From assembly GCA_017416705.1 (NCBI GenBank), contig JAFQBG010000004.1:1-40489 (forward strand): a stretch of DNA of 40,489 nt, read 5' to 3'. This document shows positions 16,374-23,632 of the stretch, piece by piece (position 1 is the first letter of the stretch; each line of letters opens with the position of its first letter). A program made the translations under genes and the position numbers. The stretch comes from Bacteroidaceae bacterium (GTDB taxonomy: Bacteria; Bacteroidota; Bacteroidia; Bacteroidales; Bacteroidaceae). The notes beneath the pieces are model-generated. The model was not told the origin of the DNA and made no database searches. It saw only the letters and a list, made by a program, of their open reading frames with translations.

Positions 16374-16829
16374 ATGTTTTTGTTAAACCTACCACAATAC
16401 GAAACAAAAATAGCAGAAAACGGTGACAGACGCACCATATTCGACATTCTGCGTCGATGCTATGTAGCACTCACTCCCGAAGAATGGGTGCGACAGCATT
16501 TTGTACATTTCCTGACAGAGCACAAGGGCTACCCTATTGCCTTGATGGCCAACGAAGTAAGCCTCACTCTCAACAACACGAAACGCCGTTGCGACACTGT
16601 GGTGTACGACAAAGGGCTAAATGCACGTATGATAATTGAATACAAGGCTCCGAACGTAAAAATCGACAAGAATGTATTTACACAAATTTACAGATACAAC
16701 CTTGTACTGCGCGTTGACTACCTTGTTGTGAGCAATGGCATGCAGCACTATTGCTGCAAAATGGATTACGAGAACAACACATTCCGTTTTTTGTCGCAGC
16801 TACCCGACTACAAAACCCTTGTCGGGTAA
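16374..16829 (+). CDS. Orphan HsdR N-terminal-like protein (PD-(D/E)XK fold)
   Basis: A 151-residue cytoplasmic protein of the type I restriction enzyme R-subunit N-terminus family, found here without helicase, methylase or specificity genes. The nuclease-fold core is visible: CDTVVYDKG with the aspartate, then RMIIEYKAPNVKI with the E-x-K motif, followed by a helix (FTQIYRYNLVLRVDYLVVSNG) as in PD-(D/E)XK enzymes. An upstream GTG at 16350 would extend it by eight residues (MTLDKDSE) but lies inside the promoter box, so ATG 16374 is preferred. Members of this small family are common beside holA in Bacteroidetes, which argues for a housekeeping DNA role rather than restriction. Activity and target are not known. 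Confidence 0.8.
   Translation: MFLLNLPQYETKIAENGDRRTIFDILRRCYVALTPEEWVRQHFVHFLTEHKGYPIALMANEVSLTLNNTKRRCDTVVYDKGLNARMIIEYKAPNVKIDKNVFTQIYRYNLVLRVDYLVVSNGMQHYCCKMDYENNTFRFLSQLPDYKTLVG
16801..16828. terminator. Hairpin at the meeting point of two converging genes
   Basis: TACCCGAC (16801-16808) pairs with GTCGGGTA (16821-16828), loop of 12. It includes the last codons and stop of the HsdR-N-like gene, and the converging nitrilase gene ends only five bases away. There is no U-tract, so it may be a weak or factor-assisted terminator. Confidence 0.35.
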
Positions 16830-16833
16830 CAAG

Positions 16834-17589
16834 TTACAGCCACGTATAACGCTCCTGCATCAGCGGATAGGCCTTACGCATCTTCTGCACCATATCAAAA
16901 TCTATTTCGCCTGTGGCACTACCTTGGCTTTTTGAACGACAACCTCCTAATTTCTCGCCATAGGGACTCAACACCACGCTATGCCCGACATAATTGCCAT
17001 ATTCATCGACACCTACCCTGTTTGAGGCTGCCACATAGCACTGGTTCTCGATAGCACGCGCACGCACCAACGTGTCCCACGCCAGAATACGACTTTCGGG
17101 AAAATTTGCCGATATTAAGAGTAAATCGTAATTCTGATTATTATGCAGGAACAATGGGAAACGCAGGTCGTAGCATATTGCAGGACGTATTCTAAGCCCT
17201 TTCCACTCCCAAATTACGCGTTCCGTACCCGGGGTGTAAACAAGATTTTCGCCACTGTACTCGAACAGATGCACCTTGTCGTAATGCCCTAACACGCCTT
17301 CGGGGGTGACAAAATACATTCTATTATAGTATTTCCCATTATCAACCGTCATAACAGTGCCGGCTATTGCCGCATCGTACTTGACAGCCCACTCCTTCAT
17401 TCGAGTAACAGTGGCCCCACATGGTTGTTCGGCTACATTTTCGGGTTGCATGCAGAAACCGGTGGAACACATTTCGGGAAAAAGATATATATCCGACTTT
17501 GGTGCTTTTTCCAGAAGTTCGCCCATGTGTCGCAGATTGGCTGGGATATTCTTCCACACTATATCTTGTTGCAGAACGGTTATTTTCAT
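16834..17589 (-). CDS. Carbon-nitrogen hydrolase, omega-amidase (YafV/Nit2) type
   Basis: A 251-residue nitrilase-superfamily enzyme. The catalytic triad is visible as Glu39 (LFPEM), Lys105 (YDKVHLF) and Cys139 (PAICYDLRFP). The motif CYDLRFPLF, the MCSTGF stretch after the glutamate and the short length fit the YafV/Nit2 branch, whose members hydrolyse 2-oxoglutaramate or deaminated glutathione, a metabolite-repair reaction in the cytoplasm. Substrate is inferred from family resemblance. It lies 81 bases behind the U32 gene on the same strand and may share its transcript. It converges with the HsdR-N-like gene with a four-base gap. Confidence 0.88.
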   Translation of the reverse strand: MKITVLQQDIVWKNIPANLRHMGELLEKAPKSDIYLFPEMCSTGFCMQPENVAEQPCGATVTRMKEWAVKYDAAIAGTVMTVDNGKYYNRMYFVTPEGVLGHYDKVHLFEYSGENLVYTPGTERVIWEWKGLRIRPAICYDLRFPLFLHNNQNYDLLLISANFPESRILAWDTLVRARAIENQCYVAASNRVGVDEYGNYVGHSVVLSPYGEKLGGCRSKSQGSATGEIDFDMVQKMRKAYPLMQERYTWL

Positions 17590-17670
17590 GGTTTTATAGA
17601 ATTAAATTCGTAAAAGGATTGGACGATGCCATACCCTACAATGCTTTTTTATCTTATTTTACCACATAAT

Positions 17671-19497
17671 TTATTCGGCTATCACGGACATTTCGCATTT
17701 TTTACAATCGAAGGAGAGGCGGAAACGACGCCCGTCGGCCGATAACAAAAAGAGCGGCTCGGCGTATGGAATTTTTTCGCCATTTTTACTGCACCAGCCC
17801 ATGCTGTATTTTATACAATGCTTGCAGAACATCACCGGGACACCCGAACGGGTATCATGCTCATAGGCGGGTTCAAGCGATTGCACTCCATGTTGTTTGT
17901 AGAAAGCATGCGAAAGCATATTCGAGACGTTGCCTTTGTAGTCCAACGCATGCGATACATAGTCGTGGTTGGTTTTGTTTATTACAACCGCATCGCGTTT
18001 GTATGATAGTTTGATATTTTCTAACAACGCGCTACATAGACGACGACGCATGTCGGCCAATAACGACGATGGCAGGAACCATTCGGCCGACATATTTACA
18101 TCGACTGCCATGGATTTAAAAGGGGTGTTTCCCCATTTCGACAGCTGGGTTATTATGTTCTCGCGCTGCGGTTTTTTTGCCAAATCCTTTGCAAAATCGG
18201 CAACGACGTTTGCCTCGACTCCGTTTTCGGTGGTTGCCGACAGTTTGAACCCTTGTTCGCACTCGCTGAACAGGATTTTTATTCTGATACATCGGGGTAT
18301 ATCGGGACGCGACATCTGACGCTCGAATTCAATGTCGTAGTTTCTGTATATTTCGGCCTCGGGAAACAAGGGAGGCATGGATGCCGGGAATATTCTACCT
18401 CCTTCGACCTTGTTTATTCTGAACCCATGCAGAACACCATCCGTTCCTATGAAACAGGCTCCGTCGCCGTTCGAAAACTCTTTTTGCCCTGTCATGGTGA
18501 AGAACGAACGGGCTGCGAACCTGACACGCCCCATGTATTCTCCTTTCGACTTTGGGGTGTCGAACGATGTCATGGCTGTCTTGTCGCCACAGAGCATGTA
18601 ATCGGTGAAACCGCGGTTAAAACTTTTTTCGGGCGAGGGTTTAAACTGGGGCGTTGTCTCGCCATAGGAGGCGCGGGTATATTCGCTACGACGCTCCATC
18701 ACCCTGTCCAACAGTGCCCTATAATAGGATGTGATATTTTTTACATATGATATATCTTTTAATCGTCCCTCTATTTTGAGCGAAGTAACACCGCTGTCGA
18801 GCAGTTGTTCCAGATGGTCGCTACGGTTCATATCCTTCAACGACAGCAGATGTTTATTCTTTATGATAATCTGTCCGTTTGCATCGGTCAACGAGAATGG
18901 CAGTCGGCAAAATTGTGCACATTCGCCTTTATTTGCACTCCTGCCAAAGCAATATTGCGACGCATAGCATTGTCCGCTATAACTGACGCATAATGCTCCA
19001 TGCACAAAAACCTCTAACTCGGTTTCGGGTACCTCCTGATGGATGTTTTTTATCTGCTCCAATGAGAGTTCGCGTGCCAAGACAACGCGAGGGATACCCG
19101 CCTTGGCCAGAAAACGGACTTTTGCGGCATCGCGATTGTCCATTTGGGTGCTTGCGTGCAACGGTATGGGTGGTAAATTCATTTGAAGCAACGCCATATC
19201 CTGAACTATCAACGCATCGACACCGATTGCATGGAGCTCGATCACCAACTGCTCCACAGCCGGTATATCGGCATCCTCCAATATGGTATTAAGCGTCACA
19301 TATACCTTTACTCCAAACAGATGGGCATACTCGACAAGTCGGGTTATATCGGCTATGGAATTGCCTGCTGCCTGACGCGCCCCAAACTGCAACGCTCCTA
19401 TATACACTGCATCGGCACCATGATTAATAGCTGCCACTCCGGTTTCGTAATCCTTGGCAGGAGCAAGCAGTTCTATTTTTATTTTCTGTTGTGACAT
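17671..19497 (-). CDS. U32-family protein, probably RlhA-type 23S rRNA hydroxylation enzyme
   Basis: The N-terminal peptidase-U32 domain is clear: IELLAPAKDYETGVAAINHGADAVYIG, then the cysteine-rich signature VFVHGALCVSYSGQCYASQY followed by GRSANKGECAQFCRLPF. The second half is a long domain with the end CKHCIKYSMGWC and DCKKC, more cysteines that could bind iron-sulfur or zinc. At 608 residues and with this layout it resembles RlhA (YdcP), needed for 5-hydroxycytidine at 23S rRNA position 2501, more than the shorter UbiU/UbiV or TrhP forms. I give no symbol because TrhP-like relatives are close. The start is ATG 19497: a longer frame to 19530 needs TTG and would start upstream of the promoter. 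Confidence 0.8.
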   Translation of the reverse strand: MSQQKIKIELLAPAKDYETGVAAINHGADAVYIGALQFGARQAAGNSIADITRLVEYAHLFGVKVYVTLNTILEDADIPAVEQLVIELHAIGVDALIVQDMALLQMNLPPIPLHASTQMDNRDAAKVRFLAKAGIPRVVLARELSLEQIKNIHQEVPETELEVFVHGALCVSYSGQCYASQYCFGRSANKGECAQFCRLPFSLTDANGQIIIKNKHLLSLKDMNRSDHLEQLLDSGVTSLKIEGRLKDISYVKNITSYYRALLDRVMERRSEYTRASYGETTPQFKPSPEKSFNRGFTDYMLCGDKTAMTSFDTPKSKGEYMGRVRFAARSFFTMTGQKEFSNGDGACFIGTDGVLHGFRINKVEGGRIFPASMPPLFPEAEIYRNYDIEFERQMSRPDIPRCIRIKILFSECEQGFKLSATTENGVEANVVADFAKDLAKKPQRENIITQLSKWGNTPFKSMAVDVNMSAEWFLPSSLLADMRRRLCSALLENIKLSYKRDAVVINKTNHDYVSHALDYKGNVSNMLSHAFYKQHGVQSLEPAYEHDTRSGVPVMFCKHCIKYSMGWCSKNGEKIPYAEPLFLLSADGRRFRLSFDCKKCEMSVIAE

Positions 19498-19516
19498 CGT
19501 TGTTTTTATTACAAAG

Positions 19517-19547
19517 CGAAGATACAACAATTTATTTCAACGTGCAA
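19517..19547 (-). promoter_or_regulatory. Promoter of the U32 gene
   Basis: On the minus strand TTG (19547-19545), 20 bases, then TATCTTCG (19524-19517). Transcription should start near 19512, which places the ATG at 19497 about 15 bases downstream and excludes a start at 19530. Confidence 0.55.
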
Positions 19548-19652
19548 TATACCCCACCGACGAATGGACAAAATAATAAATTTGCGCGTTGAGCAATATA
19601 TCTTATTCAAAAAAAACATACGACAAGTGGATGTATTTATTTTATTTTTTAG

Positions 19653-19671
19653 TATCTTCGCGGTATCTTCG
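19653..19671 (+). promoter_or_regulatory. Tandem -7 boxes of the HU/SPOR gene
   Basis: TATCTTCG occurs twice, at 19653-19660 and 19664-19671, 11 bases apart. Neither has an obvious TTTG partner. The leader to the ATG (19741) is about 65 bases and contains a short dyad, ACGTTA, three bases, TAACGT (19700-19714), that could be an operator. Confidence 0.4.
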
Positions 19672-19740
19672 CTTGTATTCACATACATTGCGAAAACAAA
19701 CGTTATTATAACGTCATAACACAAACAGATAAGTTTCAGA

Positions 19741-20721
19741 ATGAAAAATTTGGAAAATCACATATTGCACCTCATTGCAACACACAATTGTGTCATACTG
19801 CCCGGCGTGGGTGCATTCTTGGCATATAATGTTCCTGCAAAATATAATGCAGAAGAACAAATATTCATGCCCCCTCATCGCACTTTGGGCTTCAACCCCC
19901 AAATAACCATAGACGACACATTGTTGGTTTCCGATTATATGACTTCCGGCAAACTCACTTACGACAAAGCAGCCGATGCAATGAAACACGACATCGACAC
20001 CCTGCGCAATATACTATCGCGCAAAGGCACTGCAAGGTTTGGCGAGCTGGGAACATTCTTCATGGACATAAACGGCTGTATAACTTTTACACCCGAGGAC
20101 AACTGCATAGACGATGCCTACAATTTTGGTTTAGAGCCGTTGAATATAAAGCAACTGCACAAACAACAAGAGAAAGACATCGTTATAAAAAGAAGAGACC
20201 TTCGCAAGTTTGTGGCAGCCGCCGCAGCCATCGTACTCACATTTTTGTTTGTAACGCCGGTAAGCGAACAGATGTTCAACAAAAACCTAAAAGCATCGTT
20301 AAGCGATTTTGCATCGTCGGAACAAATATCTTTAATGCAGCAACTGACAACATCGGCACCTGCACAGGTGGCCAACGATGCTCAATGCGAAATACAACCG
20401 GTTGATTTTTCGCAGACAGCCGCTCACAATAGTGCAACGACAGCAATAAAAGAGGAGCCGCTTGCAACAGCGGAAACCACAAACAACATTGCGGCCACAC
20501 AACCCACACACTACATAATAGTTGCAAGCTGCCCCAATGCCGACAATGCACAATTGGCCATAAAGGAGCTAAGCGCAAAAATGACAGCCGAATACACCAT
20601 AGTGCAATGCGGCAAACGTCATCGCATTGCAATAAGTAGCTACGCAACAGCCGGCGAGGCTCAAAGCAATCTTGCACAATATCAATCGACATTCCCCGAC
20701 GCTTGGGTGCTTACATACTAA
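19741..20721 (+). CDS. Membrane protein with N-terminal HU-fold (CCDC81-type) and C-terminal SPOR domain
   Basis: Residues 1-140 are an HU-CCDC81-like tandem: LENHILHLIATHNCVILPGVGAF is the first unit and SGKLTYDKAADAMKHDIDTL with FGELGTFFMDINGC the second. A basic stretch IKRRDLRKFV leads into one membrane helix (about 159-177), which puts the N-terminus in the cytoplasm. A low-complexity Thr/Ala-rich linker follows, then a SPOR domain from about residue 258 (THYIIVASCPNADNAQLAIK to FPDAWVLTY). SPOR domains bind peptidoglycan stripped of stem peptides, often at the division site. The next gene, an FHA protein, starts 12 bases later. Whether the HU-like part binds DNA or a protein is not known; CCDC81-type HU domains in general are little studied. 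Confidence 0.85.
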   Translation: MKNLENHILHLIATHNCVILPGVGAFLAYNVPAKYNAEEQIFMPPHRTLGFNPQITIDDTLLVSDYMTSGKLTYDKAADAMKHDIDTLRNILSRKGTARFGELGTFFMDINGCITFTPEDNCIDDAYNFGLEPLNIKQLHKQQEKDIVIKRRDLRKFVAAAAAIVLTFLFVTPVSEQMFNKNLKASLSDFASSEQISLMQQLTTSAPAQVANDAQCEIQPVDFSQTAAHNSATTAIKEEPLATAETTNNIAATQPTHYIIVASCPNADNAQLAIKELSAKMTAEYTIVQCGKRHRIAISSYATAGEAQSNLAQYQSTFPDAWVLTY

Positions 20722-20733
20722 CCACACGACAAA

Positions 20734-21228
20734 ATGAAAAAAGTAACCTGTCCCAAATGCGACCATCCCATAGTATTCGACGACAGCGACTACCCCATCG
20801 GACAGTCATTAGTATTCGAATGTGAGCAATGTCGTAAAAGTTTTACAATAAGAATTGGAGAATGTGGCGAGGAAGTACAAGAAGAAGACTTCGGGCACAT
20901 AGTGGTAATAGAAAACAAATTCTGCTACAAACAGACACTGCAACTCGCCGAGGGCGATAACATGATAGGACGATACAACAAAGGCACTGTTATTTCGCAC
21001 CCCATAGAGACACGCGACCCCAGCATGGACCGACGTCACTGCATAATAAACGTGAAACGCAACGGGCAGGAACTTATATATACCGTTCGCGACAACCAAA
21101 GCATAACAGGCACATTTGTAATGAACCGCATATTGGGGAACAAAGAACGTCTGCGCATAGAGGATGGCGCCATCATAACTTTGGGCGCAACGACACTCAT
21201 ACTACACACCCCCGAAAGCGAAGAATAA
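20734..21228 (+). CDS. FHA-domain protein with N-terminal zinc ribbon
   Basis: A 164-residue soluble protein. The first 40 residues are a zinc ribbon with CPKCDHPI and CEQCRKSF, the zinc-finger type seen in MJ0042-like proteins. The FHA domain covers about residues 60-155: the phosphothreonine-pocket residues are in NMIGRYNKG and DPSMDRRHCIINV, followed by TVRDNQSITGTFVMN, which matches the normal N-G-T-x-V-N region except that Thr replaces the usual Asn. FHA domains recognise phosphothreonine peptides. No Ser/Thr kinase is in this window. It is 12 bases behind the HU/SPOR gene and very likely in one operon, so the partner may be that membrane protein. Confidence 0.85.
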   Translation: MKKVTCPKCDHPIVFDDSDYPIGQSLVFECEQCRKSFTIRIGECGEEVQEEDFGHIVVIENKFCYKQTLQLAEGDNMIGRYNKGTVISHPIETRDPSMDRRHCIINVKRNGQELIYTVRDNQSITGTFVMNRILGNKERLRIEDGAIITLGATTLILHTPESEE

Positions 21229-21365
21229 TTGCCAACAAAGGAATTCATTTTATGGGTACAGCTGCAAGTTCTTTACCTGCTCATCCAACCCCAAGCCCAA
21301 ATGTAATTTGCTTGTAAACCGCTATAATTGTAGTTTACGGTGAACAGATACTACGCTTCTATATA

Positions 21366-21373
21366 TATATTTG
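21366..21373 (+). promoter_or_regulatory. -7 box of the YbaK/ProX-like gene
   Basis: TATATTTG followed by C matches TAnnTTTG exactly and lies 25 bases before the ATG at 21399. A good -33 element at the right distance is not seen. Confidence 0.35.
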
Positions 21374-21398
21374 CACATCAAATAGACAGGTTGCACAT

Positions 21399-21896
21399 AT
21401 GAATAACGAAAAAATAGAGAAAGTACTTGCCTACTTGCAAGAAAGAGGGATTGCACACACATGGTACACCCACGACGAGGCTCCAACGATTGAGATTGCA
21501 CGTACACAATGGCATGACGATGGTTCCAAGCATTGCAAGAACCTGTTTTTCCGCAATCATAAAGGCAACAGGCATTATCTTGTTATACTCGACTGCGAAT
21601 ATAATCTTGATATTCACGATTTGGAACAAAGGCTGCATCAAGGAAAATTATCCTTTGCATCGCCGCAGCGCATGGAGAAATATTTGGGGCTTACACCCGG
21701 CTCGGTGTCGCCGTTTGGGCTTATAAACGATGTCGGGAACCATGTACATTTGTTCATCGACAAGAATTTGCAAAAGCAAGAATCGCTGAGTTTTCACCCC
21801 AACGATAATCATGCAACGGTTGTAATTGCGCAGAATGAATTTATGCGTTACCTTGACGAGGTTGGCAACAGTTACGAATTCTTAGAACTTTATTAG
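21399..21896 (+). CDS. YbaK/ProX-type aminoacyl-tRNA deacylase
   Basis: A free-standing editing protein of 165 residues that hydrolyses mischarged tRNAs, typically Ala- or Cys-tRNA(Pro), in the cytoplasm. Family sites are KNLFFRNHKGNRHYLVILD with the conserved lysine, RMEKYLGLTPGSVSPFGLIN with the G-x-x-P-G-x-V-x-P-F-G motif, and LSFHPNDNHATVVI near the end. The PF-G-L-x-N form and the FHPN motif resemble ProX (PrdX/ProXp-ala) more than YbaK. It has its own promoter-like box and no co-oriented neighbour close by. Confidence 0.88.
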   Translation: MNNEKIEKVLAYLQERGIAHTWYTHDEAPTIEIARTQWHDDGSKHCKNLFFRNHKGNRHYLVILDCEYNLDIHDLEQRLHQGKLSFASPQRMEKYLGLTPGSVSPFGLINDVGNHVHLFIDKNLQKQESLSFHPNDNHATVVIAQNEFMRYLDEVGNSYEFLELY

Positions 21897-22065
21897 AAAC
21901 GGTTTAAATTTCTTTCGAAAAGGTTATTACTTTACCCGCGAGTCGTGCTTGCCTTTTTATGCCCTTTTTTTGCCCACGTAACCTATAATTATTTTCTTAT
22001 ATGCGGCGACTTGTTTTGCGTTGTAAAGAGCGATAGAACCGCGCACAATACCAAGGAGCGTTATA

Positions 22066-22767
22066 TTACAGCGCAAAGAACGCTATAACCGGTATTGCGG
22101 CATATGTGGCATACAAAGCAACAAGCAACAAGTGTATATCGGCCAGCATATATCCGCTTTTTGTGTAGTTGCTCGACAGCCATTCCCTATTGCCTATGTT
22201 ACGCATTCTGCCACACAGGTAATTGTATAGTTTATATACAAGTGCGCCCACTATAACACCTAAGACTATTCCTGCCACGATGTCGCCGGGATAATGTACC
22301 CCGAGGTATATTCTTGAATAGCAGTTTATCAATCCCCAGATAATAATTGATATTGTGAAAGTGCGGTTACGTATTAACAACAGTGCAAACGTTAACAGAC
22401 CGAATGAGTTTGCCGCATGCCCCGACATGAAGCTATACGATGTCTCTCGATAGCCGTTGACAACATCTACAATATACATCAGTTCGGGGTCGAGCGATGG
22501 GCGAAAACGTTCTAATAATGGTTTAAATACAACGCCTGTCAGGGTGTTGGTTATGAGAAAGACTGTGAGGAACATTGCCACCAAGATAGTAAATGTTTTC
22601 ATGTTGTTGTTTTTTAACAACACATACATCAACATGATGATGAGAGGCACCCATACCGACACTGTTGTATATACCGTCATGCAGCCGTCCCAAAATAGCG
22701 AGTCGCTACCATTCAATGAGAGCAACAGGTATTTATCGAAGTCTATTATTTCCTGAAAATTGAACAT
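22066..22767 (-). CDS. PAP2-family membrane phosphatase
   Basis: A 233-residue integral membrane protein with about six helices. The three phosphatase motifs are present: KPLLERFRP (KxxxxxxRP), FMSGHAANS (the usual PSGH, here Met for Pro), and SRIYLGVHYPGDIVAG (SRxxxxxHxxxD). Members dephosphorylate undecaprenyl pyrophosphate, phosphatidylglycerol phosphate or lipid A precursors at the outer face of the inner membrane. The substrate cannot be chosen from sequence. It starts 51 bases behind batE on the same strand and could be the last gene of the Bat transcript or separate; no terminator is visible between them. Confidence 0.87.
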   Translation of the reverse strand: MFNFQEIIDFDKYLLLSLNGSDSLFWDGCMTVYTTVSVWVPLIIMLMYVLLKNNNMKTFTILVAMFLTVFLITNTLTGVVFKPLLERFRPSLDPELMYIVDVVNGYRETSYSFMSGHAANSFGLLTFALLLIRNRTFTISIIIWGLINCYSRIYLGVHYPGDIVAGIVLGVIVGALVYKLYNYLCGRMRNIGNREWLSSNYTKSGYMLADIHLLLVALYATYAAIPVIAFFAL

Positions 22768-22818
22768 TATATCAACATTTTTCGGAATATCTTTTATTAT
22801 TAACGTTATTACCCTGCT

Positions 22819-23619
22819 TTATATTGTTTCCAATGACAATGCGGGCACCCAACCCACTGTACCGTCTTCCAATTCTATCTCGGTCCAGTTTTTCATGCTG
22901 TCGTCGGTTATTTTTACTTTACGCCCCTCGTGGATGACAAACAAATTGGTACCCGACTCGTCGGGGGTGCTTTTTGCGGTGACGCTTGGAGCTATTATGA
23001 CAGCCTCGACTCTGTTTGTCAGATTATCGTAGTGATGATAGGCTGCTATATTTGCAAACAGTGTCGCGACGAGCATAATAATGGCTATGGGGAAGGCTGT
23101 TTTGCGCACTGTGACGTTGCTGTTGAAGAATAGGAACAGGAGCGCTATCAATAACAAGATAAATGTCACTATGCCAAGAACGGCCCATGATGACATATTC
23201 AGAGTATTGACAAGGGATTTGTACCATTGCACAAAGAATATTTCATAGCCTTGGGACACTTTGTCTATTGTCTTGCTTTGTGCAAGTTCCAAATTGAAGC
23301 GTGTGTCGGTGTCACCGGAATTGAGCAACAGGGCGCGTTCGTAGTTTAATATAGCTTTGGCTATTTCGTTGTTTTTGTAATACGAATTACCTAAGTTATA
23401 GTATATGGCCGCCGCTTCGTCGCCACCTGCCAATATAGCCTCGTACAACGATATGGCCAACGGATAATTGCCTTTTGCGTATGCACTGTCGGCGTTTAGT
23501 TTTATTGATTGTATAGTCAATGCGTCACTGCCATTGCCGATGCTTGGAGCAACTATGGTGTCTTGTGCCACTGCAAACAAGTGCACAAACATAAAAAGTA
23601 TATATATCGTTATTCTCAT
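22819..23619 (-). CDS. batE: BatE, TPR and SH3-like membrane protein
   Basis: Last of the Bat proteins. The N-terminus MRITIYILFMFVHLFAVAQ is a signal peptide or anchor. Two TPR units follow (ADSAYAKGNYPLAISLYEAI and AAAIYYNLGNSYYKNNEIAK, about residues 43-100). Two membrane helices lie at about 145-166 and 172-190. The C-terminal 65 residues are a bacterial SH3-like domain (AKSTPDESGTNLFVIHEG to GTVGWVPALSLETI). This order is the Bacteroides BatE layout. In B. fragilis the bat genes are needed for full aerotolerance. The start is 13 bases behind batD. Confidence 0.88.
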   Translation of the reverse strand: MRITIYILFMFVHLFAVAQDTIVAPSIGNGSDALTIQSIKLNADSAYAKGNYPLAISLYEAILAGGDEAAAIYYNLGNSYYKNNEIAKAILNYERALLLNSGDTDTRFNLELAQSKTIDKVSQGYEIFFVQWYKSLVNTLNMSSWAVLGIVTFILLLIALLFLFFNSNVTVRKTAFPIAIIMLVATLFANIAAYHHYDNLTNRVEAVIIAPSVTAKSTPDESGTNLFVIHEGRKVKITDDSMKNWTEIELEDGTVGWVPALSLETI

Positions 23620-23632
23620 TGCTGTAATATGG

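Noticed and set aside
16374-16829. Type I restriction system
   Set aside because: Only an HsdR N-terminal-like domain is present; there is no helicase part, HsdM or HsdS in the window.
21314-21338. GTAAAC ... GTTTAC dyad before the YbaK/ProX-like gene
   Set aside because: Arms of only six bases with 13 between, in AT-rich DNA; not enough for a terminator or an operator claim.
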